Shown here piece after piece: positions 53,832 to 62,399 of a DNA stretch of 64,000 nucleotides. Source of the DNA: JAEUIG01 sp046349775 (GTDB lineage: Bacteria > Planctomycetota > Planctomycetia > Planctomycetales > Planctomycetaceae). How positions within the stretch are numbered: the stretch's first letter is position 1; every line of letters begins with the position of its first letter. Under the pieces are notes generated by a model. The model saw nothing but the letters and a program-made list of their open reading frames with translations. It did not search any database and was not told the origin of the DNA. A program made the translations under genes and the position numbers. The stretch lies in the NCBI GenBank assembly GCA_046349775.1, contig JAXMBS010000027.1, positions 6,136-70,135 on the forward strand. Direction: 5' to 3'.

Positions 53832-55454
53832 ATGACCAAACACATCTTCGTGACCGGCGGCGTCGTGAGCTCACTCGGCAAGGGGCTTACGTCGGCATCC
53901 GTCGGCCTGCTGCTGGAGCGGCGCGGCCTCAACGTGCGGTTGCAGAAGCTCGACCCTTACATCAACGTCGATCCGGGCACTATGAGCCCGTATCAGCACG
54001 GCGAGGTGTACGTGCTCGACGACGGCGCCGAGACCGACCTCGACCTCGGCCACTACGAGCGGTTCACCAACAGTCCGCTCTCCCGCAAAAGCAACTACAC
54101 CACCGGCCGCATCTATCGCAGCGTGATCGACAAGGAACGTCGCGGCGAATACCTGGGCGGCACGGTGCAGGTCGTCCCGCACGTGACCGACGAAATTAAA
54201 TCCGCGATCCTCGACCTGGCGGAGCCGGATGTTGACGTGGTCATCACCGAACTCGGCGGGACCGTCGGCGACATCGAGGGACTTCCGTTCCTGGAAGCCA
54301 TCCGCCAGATTCCGCTGGATATCGGCCGGCAGAACTGCCTGTTCATCCATCTCACGCTCGTGCCGTATCTCAAGGCGGCCCGCGAGGCAAAGACCAAGCC
54401 GACACAGCACAGCGTCGGGCAGCTCAGGCAGATCGGTATTCAGCCCGACATCCTGATCTGTCGGACCGAGCGGCCGATGGGGCGCGACCACGCCGAAAAG
54501 ATCGCCCTGTTCTGCAACGTCGAGAAACAGGCGGTCATCGAAGAGATCGACAAGGAGTTTTCGATCTACGAAGTGCCGCTGGGGCTGGCCGAGAACAAGC
54601 TCGACCGGCTGATTATCGAAAAGCTGGGCCTGAAGGCGGGCGAGCTCAAGCTCGATGACTGGCGCGAGCTGATGCAGCGCATCCGTAATCCCGACCACGA
54701 AGTGACAATCGCCGTCGTCGGCAAGTACATCGATCACCGCGACGCGTACAAGTCGATCTATGAAGCTCTCGACCACGCCGGGTTTGCACACAACGCGCGC
54801 ATCCTGGTCAAGCGGATCGAAGCGGAAGACATCGAAACGCAGGGCCCGGAGCAGCTCCTTGGCGGCATCGACGGCCTGCTGGTGCCGGGCGGATTCGGTT
54901 ACCGGGGCATCGAGGGGAAGATCAAGGCGATCCAGTACGCCCGCGAGTGCGAGATTCCGTACTTCGGCATCTGCCTGGGGATGCAGACGGCGCTCATCGA
55001 ATTTGCCCGCAATGTCCTGGGTCTGAAAGACGCCAACAGCAGTGAGTTCGCGGCCGATACCTCGCACCCGGTGGTCTGCATGCTCGAAGAGCAGCGGACG
55101 ATCAGCGACAAGGGGGGCACGATGCGGCTCGGCGCTCAGCCGTGCATCATTCAGGAGGATAGCCGCGCCTACGGGTGCTACAGCTCAGCCCGAGTGATGG
55201 AGCGGCACCGACACCGCTACGAGTACAATCCGGAGTACCGCGAGCGGTTCGAGGATGCGGGGCTGACCGCCACCGGCCTCAATCCGACCGGCAACCTGGC
55301 GGAGATCATCGAAATTCCCAGCCATCCGTGGTTCCTGGCCGTGCAGTTCCACCCGGAGTTCAAGTCGAAGCCACACCAGCCGCACCCGCTGTTTCACGGT
55401 TTCGTCGAGGCGGCGCTGCAGTACCAGTCGCAGCGCGGCCGGGCGATGGTGTAG
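53832..55454 (+). CDS. pyrG: CTP synthase
   Basis: 540 residues, full length for the family. It makes CTP from UTP with glutamine and ATP. The synthase domain opens with HIFVTGGVVSSLGKGLTSAS (P-loop), then LDPYINVDPGTMSPYQHGEV and DLDLGHYERF, and has GRIYRSVIDKERRGEYLGGT. The glutamine amidotransferase domain has GLLVPGGFGYRGIEGKIKAI, the catalytic Cys in YFGICLGMQTALIEFARN, and the His-Glu pair in LAVQFHPEFKSKP. ATG 53832 is well placed. Coupling with kdsB is logical because KdsB uses CTP. The gene is intact, although truB next to it is broken. Confidence 0.98.
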   Translation: MTKHIFVTGGVVSSLGKGLTSASVGLLLERRGLNVRLQKLDPYINVDPGTMSPYQHGEVYVLDDGAETDLDLGHYERFTNSPLSRKSNYTTGRIYRSVIDKERRGEYLGGTVQVVPHVTDEIKSAILDLAEPDVDVVITELGGTVGDIEGLPFLEAIRQIPLDIGRQNCLFIHLTLVPYLKAAREAKTKPTQHSVGQLRQIGIQPDILICRTERPMGRDHAEKIALFCNVEKQAVIEEIDKEFSIYEVPLGLAENKLDRLIIEKLGLKAGELKLDDWRELMQRIRNPDHEVTIAVVGKYIDHRDAYKSIYEALDHAGFAHNARILVKRIEAEDIETQGPEQLLGGIDGLLVPGGFGYRGIEGKIKAIQYARECEIPYFGICLGMQTALIEFARNVLGLKDANSSEFAADTSHPVVCMLEEQRTISDKGGTMRLGAQPCIIQEDSRAYGCYSSARVMERHRHRYEYNPEYRERFEDAGLTATGLNPTGNLAEIIEIPSHPWFLAVQFHPEFKSKPHQPHPLFHGFVEAALQYQSQRGRAMV

Positions 55455-55473
55455 TCGCGAATTGACGATGACC

Positions 55474-55519
55474 GATGGTCGATGGGCAAGAGGAAGACGT
55501 CTATCGACCATCGACCATC
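55474..55519. repeat. Inverted repeat at the pyrG/truB junction
   Basis: GATGGTCGATGG at 55474-55485 is complementary to CCATCGACCATC at 55508-55519. It spans the proposed truB start. Confidence 0.6.
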
Positions 55520-56424
55520 CGCTTCAGCCCATTTTGGCCTGCTCAATATCGCCAAGCCTGCAGGACTGACCTCGCGGGACGTGGTGGACCGCATCCAGCG
55601 GCTCGTCAGGCCGGCGAAGGCCGGGCATGCGGGGACGCTCGATCCGCTGGCGACGGGCGTGTTGATCATGTGCGTGGGCAAGGCCACGCGACTGGTGCCG
55701 CGCATTCAGGAGTTGCGAAAGACCTACCACGCGACGTTTTTGCTCGGCCAGACGAGCAACACCAACGACGTCGAGGGGATGGTCGTCGAATTCCCGGGCG
55801 CGACGCGGCCGACATCGGATGAAGTCCTCGCCGCGCTGCCAGGATTCGTCGGACGGATCGAGCAGCGGCCGCCCGCTTACTCGGCCGTGCGGGTCGGCGG
55901 CCGCCAGGGCCTACAAACTGGCACGGCAGGGACACGACGTGGAAGTAGCCCCTCGACCGGTAGACGTCTACCGGATCGATCTCCGCGGACTACGCTGCCC
56001 CGAACTGGTGCTGGAGATTGAATGCGGGACCGGGACGTACATTCGATCGATCGGGCGCGATCTGGGTGACTCTCTTCGCTGCGGCGTGATGAGCGCTTGG
56101 AGCGGACCGCGATCGGGCCGTTCACCGTCGACTCGGCCGTGCCGGTCGAGGAGGTGACGCGCGATCACTGTCGAGTTCCTGTTACCGCCAACGGCCTCAG
56201 TCCCGGAGCTGCCGCAGCTGGTTGTGAACGCCACGGATGCTGCGGCGGCGACGAATGGACGAAGCGTCGCGTTGAATCATGTCGACACATCGGGAGGGCG
56301 AGGCTCCTGCCCGGCCGCGAACGCTGAGACAGCCGTCCTCAACGAGTCGGGCGTATTGATTGCGTTCGCCGTGATCGACGGCGACCGGCTTTCGCCGAAG
56401 ATGGTGTTCGCGTCGCAGGACTGA
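55482..56424 (+). pseudogene. truB: tRNA pseudouridine(55) synthase, frame-broken, with a repeat in the C-terminus
   Basis: Makes the universal pseudouridine 55 in tRNA. The N-terminal part runs in frame from ATG 55482: HFGLLNIAKPAGLTSRDVVD, KAGHAGTLDPLATGVLIMCV (catalytic Asp in GTLDPxATG) and TYHATFLLGQTSNTNDVEG. Frame changes near 55905, 56080 and 56165 are needed to reach AYKLARQGHDVEVAPRPVDV, LEIECGTGTYIRSIGRDLGD, RTAIGPFTVDSAVPVEEVTR and a C-terminus ending DGDRLSPKMVFASQD at 56424. Residues SGGRGSC in the C-terminal domain are encoded by the GC-rich repeat at 56291-56311. The codons before GLLNIAKPAG overlap an inverted repeat (55474-55519), so the true start may lie later. Confidence 0.9.
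56291..56311 (+). repeat. GC-rich repeat inside truB
   Basis: CGGGAGGGCGAGGCTCC at 56291-56307 matches the minus strand of 17882-17898 exactly over 17 nt. It is translated as part of the truB C-terminus. Confidence 0.65.
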
Positions 56425-56530
56425 GCGAACGCACCAACGCGGTTGCCGAAGCAGCCGCCGGGCTGGCAAGAAGGCCCGCAGTCGGTTGTGCGGCACGGCC
56501 AGGAGACCGTGCCACAACCGGCCAATCGAC

Positions 56531-57911
56531 CTATTCCAGTCGTACGGCGTTGGGGATCACCAGCGGCTTGGCCTCGCGCGGCGGCAGCGGCGGCGGTTCG
56601 TCGAACAGACCCTGCGGTGCGTCGGCGCCGTCCGGATGGGCTTCGTCGATCAGCACCGGGGCGGCGAGTTCGGCCTTGCGATCGGAGAGCGGCGGGGCAG
56701 TTGGCGCCCCTCGGACTGCAGCGACTGCAGGCGGATCGTCGGTTCCGGATTGACGGCCGTTTCGTCTCAGGCTTCGGCGGATCAGCAACCAATTGCGGTT
56801 CCGGCATCGGCGTGGGCTGCGGAGCGACCCGTTCGCGGTACAGCACGAGGGAATGCACGGAATGGTACAGTGCGCCGGGTTCGGCCCCTTCCCGCGCGTG
56901 CTGAATCAGGTCGCGGCTGAGAGTTTCGATCCCTCGCCGGACCCAGTACTCATTCAGCCGGTGCGCCGGCAAGGCGGCCATCAGCCACTCCAGCATGTGG
57001 CCGGAGGATTTGATCCGCGTGACGAATTCATCGCTCTGCTCCTGCGCGGCGAAGAATTTCGTTGAGAACGAACCGTCCTGATTCTGCATGCTCCGCGCCG
57101 CCGCAATGTACTGCTGCAGCTTCTGATCGGCCTGCAACCAGGCGCCGTACGCACGACCGTGCTTCTGGATATAGGCGTTTCGCGCAAGCGACAGAGCAAA
57201 CAGCAGGTGACACCCGCCGCAGGGCGCATGCAGGACATCGTGATACTTGCCGTTCGGCAGCGTCAGCGACTGCACCAGCCGTTCCATGCTCCACGGCTCG
57301 CCCGCCTGATTGACCCAAGTGGCGTCCGGTTCCAGGTATCGCGACAAGAACCACAGCGTCCAAGTGGTCTCGCCCTCTTCGCTGGTTGTCAACTGGGCAT
57401 GGTTGACCATGTCCTGCATCGTGACGACCTGGTTGTCCTTGATGACAAACTTGTGATCGAGGGGCAAGTTGCACATCGTCAGGATGGCGAGCGACTGATT
57501 GACGTGCCCTTCGAAGTGATACGGCGTCCCGTTGTAGGGGTGCGCCCGACCACCGTAGACCGTCTTCTCGAACCAAGGGTCGCCGTGAAACGTCGCCGCG
57601 TTCGAAATGAAATCGATCGCGGCAATCTTGCCGGTCTTGGTTTTGAGCTGATAGGCGGTGCGGTACGCCAGGATGCCGTGCAGGATCTGCCACGGCGTAT
57701 GCTGGTCGACGTCCAGAAACCGCGATTCGTTGATGCGGATCGCCTCATTAACCAGCACAACCAGCGGATCGTTATTGACATTCGCCGGCTGGGCGTTGCC
57801 CCGATTGGGGAGCGCGGCGAATCGATCGGCGGCCGAGGCCATGCTGCCGCACATCAGCAGGCCGACGATCACGCCGCGGTGCACCGCTCGCAAGTTAGTC
57901 TCCGCGAACAT
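56531..57911 (-). CDS. Secreted protein of the planctomycete 'CGGCH' type, function unknown (frame change near the end)
   Basis: About 460 residues from ATG 57911 with signal peptide HRGVIVGLLMCGSMASA; the frame is open further upstream (58040). The body has NDPLVVLVNEAIRINESRFL, TPWQILHGILAYRTAYQLKT, TYHFEGHVNQSLAIL-like sequence, SMERLVQSLTLPNGKYHDVL, then HAPCGGCHLLFALSLARNAY (a CxxCH motif, perhaps heme or metal binding) and RSMQNQDGSFSTKFFAAQEQ, which resembles the repeats of terpenoid-cyclase/prenyltransferase-like alpha-toroids. The C-terminus is Pro-rich. A frame change near 56750 is needed: in the new frame the protein ends naturally at 56531 (IPNAVRLE), instead of running on into the truB region. 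No enzymatic role can be assigned. Confidence 0.75.
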
Positions 57912-58151
57912 GCGTCCTGCGACTCCTCGGAAACGTCCTGTTTCAATGACACGCGTGACACAACCGGTAGTTGGGGCCCGGCGGCGTCTCTGCCGCGGCG
58001 CCTCCGCTATGGCCGCATCGGATGGGACGTGTGGTCCCATGGCCCGGTCCGTCGTCGGCCGCCGCCAACTGCGGCACGGAACCGTAACGGATTTTGATCG
58101 ATCAGAAAATACCGCTTCGTGAATTGCTCGCGAATTCGGATGACCGCTGTC

Positions 58152-58922
58152 TCATTTTGCGACGCCCGCTGACAGATCGGAGCCGTTCACCGCCGGTTTG
58201 ATGCCGATGTACAGCGTCGAAATCCCGAACGTCAACGGTCGAAACGTCACGGCCGAGAGCCCGCATTCCTGCATGATTTCGGCCAGTCGGGGGCCATCGG
58301 GAAACTCCGAGACCGATTGCGGCAGATAGGAATAAGCGCTCTGCTGATTGCGCGCGAGCCACTGCCCGAGGCGCGGCAGAACATGCCGGAAATACCAGCG
58401 ATAGACGCCCCCGAACAGTCGATTGCGCGGGGTCGAGAACTCCAGCACGACGACCCGCCCTCCCGGCCGACAGACGCGCGTCATCTCCCGCAGTCCGGCG
58501 CGCGTGTCCGACACGTTGCGCAGCCCGAAGGCCACGCTCACAATCTGAAACTGATCGTCCCCAAACGGCAAACGCTGCGTATCCGCCTCGTAGAACCGGA
58601 TTGCCTGCGTATCGGACGCGTTCCGCTGCTTCGCATCTGCCCGGACCAGCATTTCGTGCGTAAAATCCGTCCCGAACACGTTACCGCCGTGCGCCGCTCG
58701 TGCATACGCCAGCGCCAGGTCTCCCGTGCCAGTGCAGACGTCCAGAATGGGCGCATCACCGCATGGCGACGCTGCCCGCACGGTTCTCCAGCGCCAATAG
58801 AAGTCCACGCCCCCCGACAGCAGATGATTGAGCAGGTCGTAGCGGGGCGCGATTTCGCCGAACATCCGGCGCACGCGCTCGCCGGATTTATCGACCGTCG
58901 GTGGTGAGACTGTCGTGGTCAC
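58152..58922 (-). CDS. ubiE: Demethylmenaquinone/ubiquinone C-methyltransferase
   Basis: 256 residues from GTG 58922. The frame extends to a TTG at 58979, but that stretch belongs to an inverted-repeat region, so I prefer the GTG. Key motifs: VRRMFGEIAPRYDLLNHLLS (family N-terminal signature), PILDVCTGTGDLALAYARA (SAM motif I), FGTDFTHEMLVRADAKQR, LPFGDDQFQIVSVAFGLRNV, GLREMTRVCRPGGRVVVLEF and PRNRLFGGVYRWYFRHVLPR, typical of UbiE/MenG. It adds the ring methyl group in menaquinone (and ubiquinone) synthesis. For a planctomycete, menaquinone (MenG role) is the more likely one. No other quinone genes are nearby. Confidence 0.93.
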   Translation of the reverse strand: MTTTVSPPTVDKSGERVRRMFGEIAPRYDLLNHLLSGGVDFYWRWRTVRAASPCGDAPILDVCTGTGDLALAYARAAHGGNVFGTDFTHEMLVRADAKQRNASDTQAIRFYEADTQRLPFGDDQFQIVSVAFGLRNVSDTRAGLREMTRVCRPGGRVVVLEFSTPRNRLFGGVYRWYFRHVLPRLGQWLARNQQSAYSYLPQSVSEFPDGPRLAEIMQECGLSAVTFRPLTFGISTLYIGIKPAVNGSDLSAGVAK

Positions 58923-59097
58923 TGGTGATTCGCCAGGGACGCAGATGTCGCCGATTGACGAGACTTCCGCAGATCTCAAAGACCAATTTGATCACTCGTA
59001 TCTGCGTCAATCTTTGAAATCCGCTCTATCTGCGAACCTTCTTTTTTCGATCACGTCGCAGCGAGAACCGCACCCGGGCGACGGATGCAACTCGCAA
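58923..59097. repeat. Imperfect inverted repeat upstream of ubiE
   Basis: CGCAGAT (about 58940) and CCGCAGATCTCAAAGA (about 58967) are matched by TCTTTGA (about 59011) and ATCTGCG (about 59005 and 59029); GATTGACG pairs with CGTCAATC. It lies between ubiE and the sensor kinase gene, both on the minus strand. Confidence 0.45.
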
Positions 59098-60501
59098 TTA
59101 AAGCGTCACCGGCGAACCGGCCGTGGCGATTGCGGCCGCCGGGGAGGGAAGTGTCGCAGTTTCGCCGGAGATTGCGACCGAGTCGGGCGCCGCCACCGAT
59201 TCGCGGCCCGGCACCCAGACTGTGAACCGCGTTCCCGCGGGCGATGACTCCGCCAGCCGGATTCGTCCCCCGATCGTCTCCATCATGTTCCGGCAGACAA
59301 ACAATCCCAACCCGGTCCCCGTCGGCTTGGTGGTAAAATACGGCTCGAACAGCATCAGTTGCTGATGTGCCGCGATGCCGTGCCCGTCGTCGGCCACGTT
59401 CACCTCGATCCCGCCATCGGCTCGCCGGCTCGTGATGCGGATCGTCCCCCCCTCTTCGGTGGCGTCGAGGGCATTGAGCACCAGGTTCAGGAACACCTGC
59501 ACCATCTGGTCGCGGATCACTTCCACGAGCGGCAGATGCTCCGCGAATTCCGTAACAATCTGCTTCCCTTTCTTGCGCTTGTAGTATTTTGCAACACTCA
59601 GCGCCGACTGCACGATCTCGTGGATATCACACTGCGTCACGTCCTTGCTGGCCGGTCGCGAGAAATCGACCAGTTCCCGCAGCGTCCGCTGAATCCGCCG
59701 CAACTGGTCGTCGATCATCCCGAGCCGCTCGTGCATGTACTGATCCAGCTCGCGGCGGTTCATCATCTGCACGAGCGAACTGATGGCCGCCAGCGGATTG
59801 CCGACCTCATGGGCAATACCCGCCGCCAGCAGGCCAAACGCCGCCTGCTTCTCCTGTTGGACGAGCAGGGCCTGCGACTCGCGCAGTTCGCGGGTGCGGT
59901 GCTCGATTCGCTCTTCCAGGAGTTCCTGGTTGCGGCGCAGTTCGTCGTTCAGTTCGGCAAGCCGGTCGCTCGCTCCTTTGAGGAGCGTGACCAGTGCCAC
60001 GCTGGCCCATGTCACCCAGCCCATAAACGTCGCCATCAGCAACAGCGCCTTGAGGGCGCCCGGCTGATGCAGGCCGTGGCTGAGCGCCAGGATCGTGAAG
60101 CTCAGGGCATGCAGGGCGAAGGTCGCATAGGTGACGCGCGGCGAATACCGGATCGCGCACACCAGCAGCGACAGGAAGTAGTAGAACCGGAAGAGACTGT
60201 CGACCCCCTGATCGAAGTAGCACAACAGGCCGATGAACACCGCCTCCATCAGCGAGGTGAACAGCGGCACGGCACTGAGAAATACTTTGCCGCGAATGCC
60301 CCAGATGGTGTCGAGCAGAGCGTAGAGGGCGCCGACCGTGAGGATGGCGTTGAGTTCCGGCTGATACCCGTGCCGGACGGCGACGACGTTGACCAGCATG
60401 TAGCCGACGCACAGCCCGAACCAGCGAATCCGGACGGTGATCGCCTCCGCCGGCAACTGCCAGGAGAAGTCGTCACGGGGCTGAATGGCGGTCGTGGGCA
60501 T
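59098..60501 (-). CDS. Membrane sensor histidine kinase
   Basis: 467 residues. Six predicted membrane helices in the first 190 residues (for example WFGLCVGYMLVNVVAVRHG, FTSLMEAVFIGLLCYF, FYYFLSLLVCAIRYSP and LLLMATFMGWVTWASVALVT), then a coiled linker (ELNDELRRNQELLEERIEHR). The H-box is FGLLAAGIAHEVGNPLAAIS with the phosphorylated His. The ATP-binding part has the N-box FLNLVLNALDATEEGG, G1 VADDGHGIAAHQQ, the F-box LFEPYFTTKPTGTGLGLFV and G2. So it is a complete NtrB/PhoR-like kinase. There is no response regulator gene adjacent; it is an orphan. The ligand is unknown; the membrane part resembles 7TM-like sensor domains without periplasmic loops. Confidence 0.92.
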   Translation of the reverse strand: MPTTAIQPRDDFSWQLPAEAITVRIRWFGLCVGYMLVNVVAVRHGYQPELNAILTVGALYALLDTIWGIRGKVFLSAVPLFTSLMEAVFIGLLCYFDQGVDSLFRFYYFLSLLVCAIRYSPRVTYATFALHALSFTILALSHGLHQPGALKALLLMATFMGWVTWASVALVTLLKGASDRLAELNDELRRNQELLEERIEHRTRELRESQALLVQQEKQAAFGLLAAGIAHEVGNPLAAISSLVQMMNRRELDQYMHERLGMIDDQLRRIQRTLRELVDFSRPASKDVTQCDIHEIVQSALSVAKYYKRKKGKQIVTEFAEHLPLVEVIRDQMVQVFLNLVLNALDATEEGGTIRITSRRADGGIEVNVADDGHGIAAHQQLMLFEPYFTTKPTGTGLGLFVCRNMMETIGGRIRLAESSPAGTRFTVWVPGRESVAAPDSVAISGETATLPSPAAAIATAGSPVTL

Positions 60502-61017
60502 CGGGAATCAGCGAGCGTCGCAGATGCGTGGACGTTGAGTCGGCGGCTCGCTTCAGGAGCGGACGACTCTGCCAGTGTATCCCGACCACTGCCGCGTGGC
60601 GAACGGTCGCCGCACTCGAACCGCCCGGCTGTTCCGCAGCAGCAGAGCTGCTTCATCAACCGCTCGCCTAATGGGTTACAGCCGCTCGGCGTGTCAGGTT
60701 CCTCAGCCCTTGACCCTCCCCACTCGGCCCACGTCCTCGCCATCCGGCAGCTTCTGCCGACACTCGAATTTGATTCAAGTTTCGTCTGGAGCCGCGAAAT
60801 GGCCGCCGCTATAACCCCCGGCGACAATTGCCGGTCGCCCCCTCTCAAGCACCGGCAGGCGTCAACCCTCCTCTCACTTCCCTCGTACTGATTCCAGTCA
60901 GGTGTCGCGGTCCTCCGCCCCGTTCGTTCTGCGCTCAGCGTGCGCGCCGACGTCGGTGCAGGCGTCCGTACGCCGACCTACAGCCGACAGAAGCCAATAC
61001 GGCTTCGGGAGCTTTCC
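60502..61017. other. Gene-free divergent promoter region
   Basis: No gene found. The stretch separates the histidine kinase (minus) from the OmpA-like gene (plus) and should carry both promoters. No strong repeats stand out. Confidence 0.35.
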
Positions 61018-61776
61018 ATGCTTGTGCGTTCCCTCGTTTCGATGGCCGCATTGACGGGCCTGCTGCTCTCCAGCGGCTGCTACGTGATGTCCGACACCCA
61101 GATGCGGATGGCCCAGGCGCGATCCATGCAGATGGCCCGGAACCAGCAGTTCCTGCAGGGGCGCGTCAACCAGCTGGCCTCGGAAAAGGCCGGCATGGAG
61201 CAGCAACTGGCCATCGCCGGCCAGCGGCTCAACAACCTCAACGCCGAGCGGGCTGCGCTCCACGACCGGTACAAGCATTTGCTGACGTCGTCCGGCAATC
61301 CGCTGCCGGGAGGAGCCATTGCGCGGTTCCGCGAACTGGCCGAACGTTACCCGGAGTTCGAGTTTGACCCGGACACAGGCGTCAGCAAGTTCAACACCGA
61401 CCTGCTGTTTGCGCTCGGCAGCGACGAAATCAAGCCGGAAGCCCATCAGGTGCTCAAGGAGTTCGCAGCGATCATGACATCGCCCGAAGCGCGGCAGTTC
61501 AACATCCTGGTCTCCGGCCACACGGACGATACGCCGATCAAGCACGCCCATACCAAGGCGAAGTTCCAGACGAACTGGGAGCTGTCGGCGCACCGCAGCA
61601 CAGCGGTGATTCACGAACTCTGCCGCCACGGCGTGGACGAAGGCCGGATGGGCGTCGCCGCCTACGCGATGTACCAGCCGGTCGCGCCGAACTCGAACGA
61701 CCACAACCGCCAGAAGAACCGCCGCGTCGAGATCTACGTCCTTGCCCCGGACGCCGCCGTCGTCGGCGGACGGTAG
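61018..61776 (+). CDS. OmpA-family peptidoglycan-associated lipoprotein
   Basis: 252 residues from ATG 61018, preceded by GGGAGC; the open frame starts earlier (60940). Lipoprotein signal LVSMAALTGLLLSSGC with Cys21. A coiled-coil stretch follows (MARNQQFLQGRVNQLASEKA, EQQLAIAGQRLNNLNAERAA). The OmpA C-terminal domain has FNTDLLFALGSDEIKPEAHQ, VLKEFAAIMTSPEARQFNIL, VSGHTDDTPIKHAHTKAKFQ, TNWELSAHRSTAVIHELCRH and NRQKNRRVEIYVL. The GHTDDTPI and NRRVEI motifs bind peptidoglycan. It should tether the outer membrane to the cell wall, as MotB- or Pal-like proteins do, and fits with kdsB as evidence for a Gram-negative type envelope. Confidence 0.93.
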   Translation: MLVRSLVSMAALTGLLLSSGCYVMSDTQMRMAQARSMQMARNQQFLQGRVNQLASEKAGMEQQLAIAGQRLNNLNAERAALHDRYKHLLTSSGNPLPGGAIARFRELAERYPEFEFDPDTGVSKFNTDLLFALGSDEIKPEAHQVLKEFAAIMTSPEARQFNILVSGHTDDTPIKHAHTKAKFQTNWELSAHRSTAVIHELCRHGVDEGRMGVAAYAMYQPVAPNSNDHNRQKNRRVEIYVLAPDAAVVGGR

Positions 61777-61790
61777 CGTGAAAGCGGCTG

Positions 61791-61865
61791 ACTAGCCGCG
61801 ACCGTAAGGGAGCGAAGCCAGCCAGAACTCGAGCGCCTTAGCACTGCCTGACGGGCGTGGCTCGT
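61791..61865. repeat. ACTAGCCG-type inverted repeat, copy 3
   Basis: ACTAGCCGCGACCGTAAGGG starts at 61791, with a diverged right arm at 61847-61865. It lies just after the OmpA-like gene and overlaps the beginning of the gap to the convergent gene. Confidence 0.65.
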
Positions 61866-61867
61866 CA

Positions 61868-62233
61868 TCAGCCGCTGACGCGCGCCAGCACATCCCGCCC
61901 CTCTGGCGTGACGCGATACCCCATCCCGGCCGCGCGCCCCAGCAGGTTGAATCGCAGCAGCCCGTGGGCGATGAGCTGCCCATGCAGCGGCGAGAGCCGT
62001 TCGACGGCGATCCCCGGCAGTTCGCGGAGGCGGGGAATCCAGTGGGCGTCGTCCTCTGCGTCTGAACCCGCAACTTCGCCGTTGATCGGGTAATCAGGCT
62101 CCGAAGCCGGAGCTGTCTCTGCGACAGCCTTCGATCGAGGCGTCTTCGGCGCGGCTTGCTCGGCAGCCCGATAGGCAGCCAGGACATTGATCAACTCCTG
62201 CTGATCGGCCTCAAGGGGGGGCGCGGCGCTCAT
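61868..62233 (-). CDS. Small protein of unknown function
   Basis: About 121 residues from ATG 62233 (SAAPPLEADQQELINVLAAY); the frame is open to 62290. It has an acidic, Ala/Pro-rich middle and a C-terminal half with HWIPRLRELPGIAVERLSPL, HGQLIAHGLLRFNLLGRAAG and MGYRVTPEGRDVLARVSG. That end looks like a winged-helix style 'TPEGRxVL' segment seen in small transcription-factor-like or phage-linked proteins. The gene is convergent with the OmpA-like gene and lies 170 bases after the HD-domain gene on the same strand. Function not recognised; the coding call is moderate. Confidence 0.55.
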   Translation of the reverse strand: MSAAPPLEADQQELINVLAAYRAAEQAAPKTPRSKAVAETAPASEPDYPINGEVAGSDAEDDAHWIPRLRELPGIAVERLSPLHGQLIAHGLLRFNLLGRAAGMGYRVTPEGRDVLARVSG

Positions 62234-62399
62234 GCTGACCGTATCGACCGGTACGACGTGCGTTTCAAGCATCCGCCAGACCGGCCGCACGATCGCTACG
62301 ACCGCGCCCGCGCGAGCGGCACAACCGCTATGTCAGGCACCCGAATCGGGCGAAGTGCGCATCCTCTGCACAACAATACTGAACAAGCGTTCGCGTGCA

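Noticed and set aside
53871..55067. Minus-strand open frame of 398 codons
   Set aside because: Antisense to pyrG, a certain gene.
58923..58979. N-terminal extension of ubiE to TTG 58979
   Set aside because: The extension is encoded by inverted-repeat sequence and starts with a rare codon.
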